Counted from the first letter of the stretch, positions 1 to 7,783 are shown. The stretch: 9,601 bases of DNA from Butyrivibrio sp. (GCF_024699075.1 NZ_JAILQF010000071.1:1-9601); one strand, 5' to 3'. Notes: generated by a model not told the origin, from the sequence alone. Numbers and translations: made by a program.

Positions 1-618
1 TCTCCACTCATTGGCACCGTCGATCTTGGCAGCTTCAATAAGTGATGTAGGAAGACCTTCCATGAACTGCTTCATAAGGAAGAGTCCCATAGGTGATGCG
101 AACGCAGGAATTATGATTGCCCAATATGTATCAATCCATCCGAGCTTGTTCAGTATCAGGTAGTTAGGAATCTGTGTAACATAACCTGTGAACATCATCG
201 CAACTGTTATGATCTTGAAAAATGTCTGACCACCTGGGAAATCGTACTTAGCAAGTACGAAAGCTGCCATAGAAGCAATGATCAGATGTCCAAAGGTACC
301 TGCAAATGTTATCCATACTGTATTGAACAGGTATCTTGAAAATGTAACCCAGCTTTTACCCATTGTTACAAACAGATCCGAGAAGTTATCGAATGTCGGA
401 TTCTGAGGGAATATACGCGGAGGGAACTTAAAGAGTTCATCAAGAGGCTTTAAAGCACTGCTGACCGCATATATAATAGGGAAAGCCATTACTATTGCTA
501 CAAATAATAAAAACAGATATAAGAATATGTCGCCGATAATTGAGCGGTTAGGCTTCCTTCTCTTTACTAAGGGCTTACGATATTCTTTTTCTTTAACGAC
601 CTTTTCCTTTTTCTTCAT
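1..618 (-). CDS. Carbohydrate ABC transporter permease, MalG/UgpE type (3' end off window)
   Basis: This is the second inner-membrane permease of a CUT1-type sugar importer. The window holds 206 codons of a protein that is usually about 270-300 residues, so the C-terminal third is missing beyond base 1. The start ATG (618-616) follows the stop of the upstream permease by one base (TAA-A-ATG), so translation is probably coupled; the nearest purine-rich stretch, AGAAG, is distant. The N-terminus is a highly basic cytoplasmic tail (residues 1-26). It is followed by membrane segments at about 29-55, 100-123, 134-156 and 164-184. The family's EAA loop, which docks on the ATPase, begins at about residue 187: EGLPTSLIEAAKIDGANE, with the conserved Glu-Ala-Ala at 195-197 and Gly at 201. 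The family and role are clear. The sugar transported is inferred from the neighbouring GH115 and GH43 genes. Confidence 0.93.
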   Translation of the reverse strand, partial: MKKKEKVVKEKEYRKPLVKRRKPNRSIIGDIFLYLFLLFVAIVMAFPIIYAVSSALKPLDELFKFPPRIFPQNPTFDNFSDLFVTMGKSWVTFSRYLFNTVWITFAGTFGHLIIASMAAFVLAKYDFPGGQTFFKIITVAMMFTGYVTQIPNYLILNKLGWIDTYWAIIIPAFASPMGLFLMKQFMEGLPTSLIEAAKIDGANEWR

Positions 619-619
619 T

Positions 620-1573
620 TTACGTACCAACTCTTCTCAACAGATTTTGAATTAACTTGTTACAAAGGATCATCATAAGGAACAGAATTGTTGCTATAGC
701 ACATGCATAACCCATTTCAAATCTTACTGAACCATAGTCTATAAGGTGAGTAACGATTGTGCTGGCTGCATAGTCAGTACTTGGGTTACCACAAAGGGCA
801 ATTGTTACATCAGCTACGCCAAATGCCTGTGTGATACTCATAACTGCACCGAACATAAGCATTGGTTTCATGTTAGGAAGCGTGATATACCACAGCTCCT
901 GCCATCTGTTCTTTACACCATCCATGTAACCTGCTTCAAACTGTGCCTTATCGACACCCTGAAGACCTGCTACAAAGGAAAGGAAGCCTGTTCCCAAACT
1001 CATCCACAGAATAACCACCATACATATAGGAAGCATGTATGTCGGATTGATAAACCAAAGAATAGGTGTATCTATAATTCCGAGATTCATAAGTGCTGCG
1101 TTGACATATCCGTATGCATCACCTCTGAAGAATACTGAGAAGATAACATAACAGTTACCTGCAATTGATGGCGCATAGAATACGATTACCGCAATTGATC
1201 TGACCCATCTTGGAAGTTCGTTAATAAGCCATGCAAAAAGGAATGACATTATATAACCAAGAGGACCCGTTATAACCGCTATCATCAGCGTGTTCTTGAC
1301 ACTTGTAAGAAATACATCATCTTCAAGTATCAGTGATACATAGTTCTGCAATCCCAGAAACCTCGGTGGCTCCAAAATATTGTAGTAAGTAAAACTGTAA
1401 TAAATTGAAGCTACAACCGGATAGACAAAAAACATTGCGAAAAGAATTGCATATGGTGCAAGGAATGCGTAACACATTTTGGACATCTTGGCCTTTTTGA
1501 CCATTATTATGGCTTCACGCTTCCTCAGCTTAATATACTTACTGAAAAATTCTTTCATACCTTCTTCTCTCAT
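620..1573 (-). CDS. Carbohydrate ABC transporter permease, MalF/UgpA/LacF type
   Basis: This is the first inner-membrane permease of the sugar importer (317 residues, a normal length for the family). It has about six membrane segments, at roughly 34-60, 93-118, 126-148, 170-200, 238-258 and 285-308. The N-terminal block around residues 36-52 (AFLAPYAILFAMFFVYP) and the RFLGLQNY motif at 71-78 are typical of MalF/UgpA proteins. The EAA loop lies at about 204-237 and contains the variant EAGYMDG (213-219) followed by ITLP. The first ATG overlaps the stop of the binding-protein gene as ATGA (1570-1573), which suggests translational coupling. An in-frame ATG at 1558 (Met6) is preceded by an AGAGAAGAAGG purine tract and could be the real start; five residues are at stake. 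The gene pairs with the MalG-type permease one base downstream to form the channel. The substrate is inferred from context. Confidence 0.95.
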   Translation of the reverse strand: MREEGMKEFFSKYIKLRKREAIIMVKKAKMSKMCYAFLAPYAILFAMFFVYPVVASIYYSFTYYNILEPPRFLGLQNYVSLILEDDVFLTSVKNTLMIAVITGPLGYIMSFLFAWLINELPRWVRSIAVIVFYAPSIAGNCYVIFSVFFRGDAYGYVNAALMNLGIIDTPILWFINPTYMLPICMVVILWMSLGTGFLSFVAGLQGVDKAQFEAGYMDGVKNRWQELWYITLPNMKPMLMFGAVMSITQAFGVADVTIALCGNPSTDYAASTIVTHLIDYGSVRFEMGYACAIATILFLMMILCNKLIQNLLRRVGT

Positions 1574-4521
1574 TCCCCATAAATCGGCAAACCAAATTCT
1601 CGTCTCTTCTTGGTAATCTCATCATCAATCTTGATAGAGTAGTCAATTATGGTTTCTCGTGAATCTACCTTTTCGTTAAATACCTTTCGTATAGCGTTGG
1701 AAATATGTCTTCCTGTGTAATAACCACCAGGAACTTCTCTGATTCCAACTGTCTGATCCCACTGAGCATTTAATACTTCAATGTCATCTGAACTCCAGGA
1801 CAAATTAGCGAAAGCTTCTCTGTTAGCAGTTGCATATCTGGCTGATGCACCAAGAAGAGCCTCGATCTCTCGACCGAATGTTACCTGTGTTTCAGGCTGT
1901 GCCCACCACTTCATGAATTCCCATGAATTCTGGCGAAGGTTTTCATCTTCTGTCTTGATCATCATTGTTGCTGCGCCGGATATAAAGTCTGAACGATCTA
2001 TATAAGTAGTACCGTCTTCATTTTCACGAACTGTTCCAGGAATAAGAGTAAAGTCCCAAAGACCTCTTATTTCAGGTGCTGATACCATCAAAGTATTGTA
2101 TGTAGAATATGGAGCAATACCAATTGGCATCTCACCTGAACGGAATCTTGAAACAAAGTCATAAATTGTAGGTATACCATAATCATTGAAATACCTTACA
2201 TAATCATCAAAAGCTCTGATTCCTGCTTCATCGTCAACAGTAGTCTTGGTACCCTCTTCGTTATAAACATCTCCTCCATACTGGAAAAGAAGTGAGAAGT
2301 ACATAGACAGATCAGGCTGAGCTGACATGATCGATGTGGAAGCTGCTGCACTTGCAGATGAACCTGCTGCCGTAGGTATACCAACTGAAAGGTTGTTACC
2401 CTGAATAGTAGGAAGCTCTGATATAAGCTCATCCCATGTATTAGGAATAGGAAGACCAAGCTCTTCCATAACGTCTTTTCTGTAGAACATTACGTTAAAG
2501 GTCTGAGTTTCAGGAACACCGTAAATATGACCGTCAAGTGTATACTGTTCGTATGAACTTTCTGAATAATACTTAAGTACTTCCTGATAATCAGAGAACT
2601 GCGTAATATCTTCAGCTGCGCCACGAAGTGCGTAGTTTACAGGCTGATCAGCACCTATAGAAAGAACTACATTAGGTCCTCTTCCTGCAAGTACTGCATT
2701 AAGAAGTGCTCCCGCATCAACTATCTCAACGTTTACTTTGATTCCTGTGCTTGTAGTAAAATCTTCATCGATCATGGACTTAAGGATTGTTCCCTGATCT
2801 CTACCAGTAAGAACCCATACCTTAACTACATCTTCGCCATCTCCGTATACATCACCAACTGCGTTGTAATCAACAAAGAATGAAACAAAGAATGACTTGA
2901 TCTCATGTCCGATCTTGTCGAGAGCAGTTTCAGTATCCTTAACAGGTGATGTTCCTGATGCTGTAACTTCGATATAGTCAATATCAAGTCTTGTCATGCT
3001 AAGGTTAAGTGAAGCAGTACCAAGTGAAGTGATATTATCTTTAAATGTTGTAAACTCTGTAGTTATCTTATTAGGCTTTTCACAGAATCTTTCAAGCTGC
3101 TGGGCAACTGTCTGAGCTGTTGCAATTGAGTCAGCCTTCTGACCTGAATAGTCAACCATGTCATCAACTATCTTGTATAGTCTCTTTGACTCAAGATCCA
3201 TAGCTTCCATGATCTCAGGATAAGTAGTCTCTATATGATAGTCTCTGTACTGGTCAGGTGTTGCTCCCGTGTAAACAAGGATCTTACGATATATCTGATT
3301 CAATCTGTATGTAGAATCCTCGATCTCTTCGAGAATATTACCAAGTTCTCCAAGAGAAGCTTCAAGTCTTATTGTGTGAGTTCCCTTTGTAAGATAGAAA
3401 TTATAAGGATTACCATTTTCGTCAGATAAAGTTATAAGTGACCAGTTATTGGTATAAGGAAAAGAAATCTCTTCTACTTCTTTAAATGGTACCTCTCCAT
3501 CAATATACAGAGTTCTGTTTGATACATTACCTCTTGAATAGTTCTGTCTTCCTTTAACAGTGAGATTATAAAAGCCATCTTCTTCTACTGTTACGTCCCA
3601 TTCAATCCACTGTCCATTAGTTCTCCATGCTTCACCACCAACATAGTTAAGAACTGTATGCTTGAGTGACATAGGCTGAGTTGAGGGAGAGGATCTGTCA
3701 TACTTTGCATAAAGTGATGATTCTGATCTTCTGGATGAATCTTCACCCTGAACTATCTGTGTGTATCCTTCAGACTGATTAGAACTGTTATCTTTATTGG
3801 CCGCTGTATATTCTTCATATGTTGCAAGTTGATATACACTTGTGAACTTCAGGCTCTTTATCGCCATTGGTTCGTTGACCGCTTCGAGTGTTACTTCATT
3901 CTCACCTTTATTAAGGTAGAACTTGTATGGCTCTGATATGTAACCAAGCTTATCTTTGAAGTATGCACTCTGCCAGCAGTACTCTTCGATCTGCTTAGGT
4001 CTTATTTCATTGCCCTGGTTATCAATTCTCTTATCTCCGTCATCAACCCATACTCTGGAAAAAGAAATATTGATAGCATCATCGAACGGGAGTTCTCCGT
4101 TAATGTATACTGCTCTTTCAGCAGCAACACCTCTTGACTCGGGCAGATAATACTCAAGGTAAAGGTTGTAGAAGCCTTCCTCAGGAGCATTTACTTTGAA
4201 GGATACCTTTGAATCAAGTTCTGTATAAAGAACATTGCTTTCTCCTTCATAGTTTGCCTCAAACTTGACATCGCCTTCAGCTTCATATGATGAAAGGTCA
4301 ATATCAATATCCTGAGTTGAATCTTTGCTTCCCTCATGTTCTAAGAGATATCCGGTATAGCCACCCGTTCGCTCCATACCTTCAACATCCTTAGTAAGGT
4401 CCACCCCTTCGTACTTGTCCCTAAAGTTTTCGACCCTCTTTGTCAGAAACAATGCAGCGATGCCTATTACTGCCAGAACCGCTACAGCCCCGATTGCCAG
4501 GCCTTTCTTAATGCTTTTCAT
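1570..4521 (-). CDS. Large modular extracellular solute-binding protein with two CBM-like beta-sandwich repeats
   Basis: This is the sugar-capturing component of the ABC importer. It has about 983 residues, against 400-450 for an ordinary CUT1 binding protein. Order of parts, numbered from the chosen start: basic residues then one hydrophobic helix (7-27) ending in Lys-Arg; a beta-rich module at about 105-230; a related module at about 305-420; a largely helical linker at about 425-555; and a family-1 solute-binding domain at about 565-983 (VVKVWVLTGRDQG, the GHIYGVPETQTFNVMFYRKDV block near 664-684, and WEFMKWWAQPETQVTFGRE near 867-885). The two modules resemble CBM6/CBM35-like folds (weak call), so they may grip xylan or oligosaccharides outside the cell. 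The start at 4521 is chosen over the in-frame ATG at 4548 because AGGAG lies 8 bases before it and because 4548 falls at the predicted transcription start. There is no Cys lipobox, so the protein is probably held by an uncleaved N-terminal helix. The stop overlaps the permease start. Decorated xylo-oligosaccharides are the inferred ligand. Confidence 0.9.
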   Translation of the reverse strand: MKSIKKGLAIGAVAVLAVIGIAALFLTKRVENFRDKYEGVDLTKDVEGMERTGGYTGYLLEHEGSKDSTQDIDIDLSSYEAEGDVKFEANYEGESNVLYTELDSKVSFKVNAPEEGFYNLYLEYYLPESRGVAAERAVYINGELPFDDAINISFSRVWVDDGDKRIDNQGNEIRPKQIEEYCWQSAYFKDKLGYISEPYKFYLNKGENEVTLEAVNEPMAIKSLKFTSVYQLATYEEYTAANKDNSSNQSEGYTQIVQGEDSSRRSESSLYAKYDRSSPSTQPMSLKHTVLNYVGGEAWRTNGQWIEWDVTVEEDGFYNLTVKGRQNYSRGNVSNRTLYIDGEVPFKEVEEISFPYTNNWSLITLSDENGNPYNFYLTKGTHTIRLEASLGELGNILEEIEDSTYRLNQIYRKILVYTGATPDQYRDYHIETTYPEIMEAMDLESKRLYKIVDDMVDYSGQKADSIATAQTVAQQLERFCEKPNKITTEFTTFKDNITSLGTASLNLSMTRLDIDYIEVTASGTSPVKDTETALDKIGHEIKSFFVSFFVDYNAVGDVYGDGEDVVKVWVLTGRDQGTILKSMIDEDFTTSTGIKVNVEIVDAGALLNAVLAGRGPNVVLSIGADQPVNYALRGAAEDITQFSDYQEVLKYYSESSYEQYTLDGHIYGVPETQTFNVMFYRKDVMEELGLPIPNTWDELISELPTIQGNNLSVGIPTAAGSSASAAASTSIMSAQPDLSMYFSLLFQYGGDVYNEEGTKTTVDDEAGIRAFDDYVRYFNDYGIPTIYDFVSRFRSGEMPIGIAPYSTYNTLMVSAPEIRGLWDFTLIPGTVRENEDGTTYIDRSDFISGAATMMIKTEDENLRQNSWEFMKWWAQPETQVTFGREIEALLGASARYATANREAFANLSWSSDDIEVLNAQWDQTVGIREVPGGYYTGRHISNAIRKVFNEKVDSRETIIDYSIKIDDEITKKRREFGLPIYGE
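3262..4209 (-). repeat. Internal duplication: two related beta-sandwich modules within the binding protein
   Basis: Reading the translation, a first unit (about residues 105-230, bases 3832-4209) and a second (about 305-420, bases 3262-3609) share landmarks in the same order. These are APEEGFYNL against VEEDGFYNL, AVYINGELPFDDAINISF against TLYIDGEVPFKEVEEISF, and EPYKFYLNKGENEVTLEA against NPYNFYLTKGTHTIRLEA. The repeat is seen directly at protein level; the DNA has diverged. The pattern (GFYNL strand, short NGE/DGE turn, then an L-x-KG-x-x strand pair) is common in CBM6/CBM35-like jelly rolls, but the family is not proven. The first unit has an extra insertion of about 25-30 residues (near 160-190) with an Asp-rich start. 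Confidence 0.75.
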
Positions 4522-4529
4522 ATACCTAT

Positions 4530-4534
4530 CTCCT
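4530..4534 (-). promoter_or_regulatory. Ribosome binding site that fixes the binding-protein start at 4521
   Basis: AGGAG on the minus strand sits 8 bases before the ATG at 4521. The alternative upstream in-frame ATG at 4548 has no such site and coincides with the expected +1 of the promoter, so the shorter protein is preferred. Confidence 0.8.
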
Positions 4535-4554
4535 GCACTTGTTTTCATATATAA

Positions 4555-4583
4555 ATTATACGTTCAGACAGTTACTCAAACTT
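4555..4583 (-). promoter_or_regulatory. Promoter of the transporter genes (sigma-A type, poor -35)
   Basis: On the minus strand, a perfect -10 TATAAT (4560-4555) is preceded by a 17-bp spacer and the weak -35 AAGTTT (4583-4578). Transcription would start near 4548, giving a leader of about 27 bases that contains AGGAG. The -10, the spacer length and the -35 hexamer are the same as those of the promoter before the GH43 gene. The poor match of the -35 to TTGACA suggests that an activator is needed. Confidence 0.7.
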
Positions 4584-4618
4584 CCTATTTATTGCGACTA
4601 CCTTTTCACACATTGCTA
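4581..4618 (-). promoter_or_regulatory. Direct-repeat activator site (AraC-type geometry) before the transporter promoter
   Basis: There are two 17-bp half-sites in the same orientation, 21 bp apart start to start: TAGCAATGTGTGAAAAG (4618-4602) and TCGCAATAAATAGGAAG (4597-4581). The inner half-site overlaps the first bases of the -35. The same arrangement, to the base, is found at 9465-9502. Two half-sites about two helical turns apart, with the inner one touching a weak -35, is the known layout of AraC-family activator sites. The identity of the regulator is inferred and its gene is not in the window. Confidence 0.6.
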
Positions 4619-4642
4619 TCATTTGTTATCATCCACAATAGT

Positions 4643-4655
4643 GCTCAATTTGAGC
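4643..4655. repeat. Perfect 13-bp palindrome in the control region
   Basis: GCTCAAATTGAGC (minus-strand reading) is a perfect inverted repeat around a central base, about 100 bp upstream of the predicted transporter transcription start and 27 bp past the GH115 stop. It could be an operator. It is a poor terminator because the hairpin loop would be only about 3 bases and no T-run follows. Confidence 0.4.
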
Positions 4656-4681
4656 CGCAATCGTTTAGTCAATATGACAAG

Positions 4682-7600
4682 TTATCTGCCATCCGAAGCT
4701 ATAGGACCAAGAAATCCTTTGTGCCATTTGCTCTTAGAATGCTTAACAAGTATCCTTTCAATAACAATTCCGTCATCTGTAAGATCAACATCAAGTCTTC
4801 CAACTCCCTTATTACAGTGGAGTTTAAGGCTTTGTCTGTGCTCGCCTGCGAATATATCCTTGGACCAGTAGTAGTTGCTATTATCTCCGCCTACATATTT
4901 CTCATCGATAAGATTTAGCAAATATTGCTTTTCATCCCAGGTAATAGCAATTTTCAATGAATTGTCTTTAGTTACAGGATTGGAAGGAGCTATGATAAAG
5001 GTAAACTCATAATCACCCTCTTCTATAGTATTAATTAGGTAAGATATGTCATGAGACTTATCTTTTTCATCCTTAGTGCCAAGAGCTTTAAGTCCGCATG
5101 AATACTTGCCATAAGGACTTATGACTTTAAGTTCTCTTTCATTATCAGGGTTAAGCTTCTCATATTCAAAAGCTTCGATCGCAAGGCCTATAGAATCTCC
5201 GGTATTTACAGGAAGTCTTACTTCTTCAAATGCAGAAGGATGATCTTCTTTACTTATAAATGGAAGCCATTCATCAGGAATAACCGGAACAAGATGCTCT
5301 TTTTCAAGATCTTCATCTTTGTAACATGCTGCAAGAACCACAAGTGTTACTTTTTTATTGCCGGATGTCAAAAGAAGACTTCCCGCTACATAATAAGTAT
5401 TGTTTCTATATATAATGCCTGACTTCTTGTCAGCGCTTCCTGCATCATCTGAAGCTTTGTCTTTTACAAGACTCATAAGCTTTTCTCTGTCTATTGTTAC
5501 AGTGATCTCTTTTTCGCTTATCTTTTCATCAGCCTGTTCAAATGGAGGAAGCTTTCCGCACAACAAGTCAACGCTTATCCATTCTTCACTTGTCTCTATC
5601 TTCCATTCAAGTTCTTCATTTCCTCCATTTTCTATAAGGAAGGTCTGCGTATTAACTAAAGGCTTGATGAATTCATATAAGAAGAGATTCTTTCTGGTCC
5701 AGTCGCCTCCCATTGAATACTCACCTGTAAGAGGTACTGTTACTACCATTCTGTGTTTATTGGCAGGCCATATATATGATCTTGAAGGATACATATTCTC
5801 TTCTTCATTCCAGTATCTAAAACCTGTATGAGCAGAAAGCATCATTCCGTCCCATTTACCGCTTTCTATAGAATGGTAGGTGCTGATCAGATTTTTCTCT
5901 ATTCTGTAGCACTTCTCGATTTCTTCTGCATAGAAGTTAGCTATTACTCTTCCCCTGTCAGCGCATGCCTTGTTCTTGCCGGCTGCTATCATCATTTCAT
6001 AATGATTAGCAATGATCTTTGAAGGGAATATAACAAGTTCAAATAAAGCTGAATCTATTTCCTTAAGTCTCTTACCAAGGACGTACATCTCAAGTTCGTC
6101 GCATTTATGTTTTATCTCCTCTACTTTCTTATATATATGATCAGCTTCGCCGTAATTAAAGCTGTGAAGTGTAGAAGGATAAAGGCTTTCAGGCTTTCTG
6201 ATACTGCTAAGATATGTATACTGGTCAAGAAGCTCTATTACCGTATTCTGCTCTTTGTCTTCAAGGAAGCCTTCAAACTGCTGAGCTGTCCAGTATTTAA
6301 GAAATCTCTGGTAAGGTTTCTCAGAATGAACGCTCCACTTCTCATAGTCATAAGCAAGTTCGAAGAAATATGAGATCGGGAATTCCTGAGGTTTAAGATC
6401 TCCAACATTAACAATCCAAATATCTCTTACTCCCTTGTCATAAGCTTCGCTCATCTGCTCACATACTTTTGGTATATATGTACTGTTAACCCATTCATAT
6501 GAAACAGGATCACCATGATAGTCAAAATGGTAGTACATACCGAATCCACCGTTGTGAGTCTCACCGTTTTCGGGAAGTCTTCTCATATTGCCCTGATTGT
6601 CTTCGCACAGCATAAGTGTTATGCCGTCAAGACCATCCCAGCTTCTAAGTCCCTCAGTAGTCTCATCTCCAAAGTAGTACTTCTCAACTTCCTTATATAT
6701 AGCAAGCATCATAGGAACTTCATCAGCATTATCACCATATACTTCTTTGATAAGATTTCTTTGTGTTAGTATAACTTCCTTAAGATAATCAATATTCTCT
6801 TTAAGGGTCGCTTCTCTTCCTAAAACCTCGCTATCTCTTTCTCCTCTCATACCAACAGTTATGATATTTTCAAAAGGAGCATTTCTCTTAAGTCCGTCTC
6901 TCCAGTAATTAGTAAGACCTTCCTTGTTCTTGTCAAAGTTCCAGGCATTGCCGTACTTGGAATCTTCGCCTCTTACAAGGTCCCACTCTTCACTATGTCT
7001 TGAACAAGGCTCATGATGGGAATTACTCATTACTATTCCAAGTTCATCTGCTAGTTCAGCGCTCAAAAGGCCAGGTCCATCAAGTGAGAAATTAGATGTC
7101 CACATGGCAGGCCAGAGGTAGTTACCTTTAAGTCTTAAGATAAGCTCAAAGACATTTTCATACATTTTTGCAGTAAATCCGCCGTAATGCTTCATAGTCC
7201 AGTTACCAAAAGAAGGCCATTCATCATTTATAAAAAGACCTCTGTACTTTACTGAAGGTTCTCTGGAAATAAAAGCATCCTCATCTGTCATAAGAAGCTC
7301 TTCTTTCTTTGCAGGTCTTACATCAGCAAAGTTAACCCAGGGCGATACGCCAAGAAGTTCAGACAAATGGAAAAGGCCGTATATTGTACCCCTTTTATCA
7401 CTTCCTATGATCACAAGCCTTATTTCATCACTGCCTGGAGCCTTCTTAAAAAGAAATGCATATGCTTCTCTTCTTTTTTTCAGCGTATCCTCTTCTTCAC
7501 TGCTCAAAGGAAGATCAGTTGATACTCCAAGAGTTCCGACAAATATACTTTTTATATAATTTGTACCGTTATCAGTATTATCTTTAGAGCTGTCTCCGAT

Positions 7601-7762
7601 ATCAGAATATGTCATGACTTTAGTAAACTCAGAAGTAATCCCCAGAACTTTATTGACATCTTCTGAAACCTTGTTCATGACTTTCTTAACACCGCTAAGA
7701 GTTCCTTTGGGATAAAAGAATATCAGGCTTTTTTGGTTATCGATTTTATAGTTCATATTCAT
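4682..7762 (-). CDS. Glycoside hydrolase family 115, xylan alpha-1,2-glucuronidase (cytoplasmic)
   Basis: The enzyme removes glucuronic acid or 4-O-methyl-glucuronic acid from xylan or xylo-oligosaccharides. It has 1026 residues. The family signature runs through the centre: YRGLFINDEWPSFGNW (173-188), FELILRLKGNYLWPAMW (205-221), SNSHHEP (246-252), GMRGERD (304-310), EDNQGNMRRLP (387-397), GMYYHFDYHGDP (408-419) and VNVGDLKPQE (451-460). These belong to the catalytic barrel and sugar-binding surface of GH115. An alpha/beta N-terminal domain (1-165) precedes it; a helical section (about 480-650) and beta-rich C-terminal domains (about 690-1026) follow, as in characterised members. There is no signal peptide or membrane helix, so it is expected to act on imported substrate. 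AGGAG (7770-7766) is only 3 bases before the first ATG but 9 before Met3 (7756), so Met3 may be the true start. The gene begins 21 bp after the GH43 stop and is probably co-transcribed with it. Confidence 0.93.
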   Translation of the reverse strand: MNMNYKIDNQKSLIFFYPKGTLSGVKKVMNKVSEDVNKVLGITSEFTKVMTYSDIGDSSKDNTDNGTNYIKSIFVGTLGVSTDLPLSSEEEDTLKKRREAYAFLFKKAPGSDEIRLVIIGSDKRGTIYGLFHLSELLGVSPWVNFADVRPAKKEELLMTDEDAFISREPSVKYRGLFINDEWPSFGNWTMKHYGGFTAKMYENVFELILRLKGNYLWPAMWTSNFSLDGPGLLSAELADELGIVMSNSHHEPCSRHSEEWDLVRGEDSKYGNAWNFDKNKEGLTNYWRDGLKRNAPFENIITVGMRGERDSEVLGREATLKENIDYLKEVILTQRNLIKEVYGDNADEVPMMLAIYKEVEKYYFGDETTEGLRSWDGLDGITLMLCEDNQGNMRRLPENGETHNGGFGMYYHFDYHGDPVSYEWVNSTYIPKVCEQMSEAYDKGVRDIWIVNVGDLKPQEFPISYFFELAYDYEKWSVHSEKPYQRFLKYWTAQQFEGFLEDKEQNTVIELLDQYTYLSSIRKPESLYPSTLHSFNYGEADHIYKKVEEIKHKCDELEMYVLGKRLKEIDSALFELVIFPSKIIANHYEMMIAAGKNKACADRGRVIANFYAEEIEKCYRIEKNLISTYHSIESGKWDGMMLSAHTGFRYWNEEENMYPSRSYIWPANKHRMVVTVPLTGEYSMGGDWTRKNLFLYEFIKPLVNTQTFLIENGGNEELEWKIETSEEWISVDLLCGKLPPFEQADEKISEKEITVTIDREKLMSLVKDKASDDAGSADKKSGIIYRNNTYYVAGSLLLTSGNKKVTLVVLAACYKDEDLEKEHLVPVIPDEWLPFISKEDHPSAFEEVRLPVNTGDSIGLAIEAFEYEKLNPDNERELKVISPYGKYSCGLKALGTKDEKDKSHDISYLINTIEEGDYEFTFIIAPSNPVTKDNSLKIAITWDEKQYLLNLIDEKYVGGDNSNYYWSKDIFAGEHRQSLKLHCNKGVGRLDVDLTDDGIVIERILVKHSKSKWHKGFLGPIASDGR

Positions 7763-7765
7763 GCT

Positions 7766-7770
7766 CTCCT
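7766..7770 (-). promoter_or_regulatory. Ribosome binding site of the GH115 gene
   Basis: AGGAG on the minus strand lies inside the 21-bp gap between the GH43 and GH115 genes. Its spacing is 3 bases to the first ATG (7762) and 9 bases to the ATG of codon 3 (7756). The latter is the more usual distance, so the protein may begin MNYKID. Confidence 0.7.
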
Positions 7771-7783
7771 GCGATCAAACACT

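Noticed and set aside
2196..2459. Minus-strand 87-codon frame inside the binding-protein gene
   Set aside because: It is an alternative frame of a conserved solute-binding domain with no separate ribosome site recognised.
4622..4681. Possible terminator between GH115 and the transporter genes
   Set aside because: The available stems (GTCA/TGAC near the stop, and the 13-bp palindrome) are short with tiny loops, and no T-run follows on the minus strand.
4415..4918. Plus-strand open frame of 167 codons across the start of the binding-protein gene and the end of GH115
   Set aside because: It lies antisense to two well-supported genes and across their control region, has no recognisable domain, and is most simply a shadow of the minus-strand genes.
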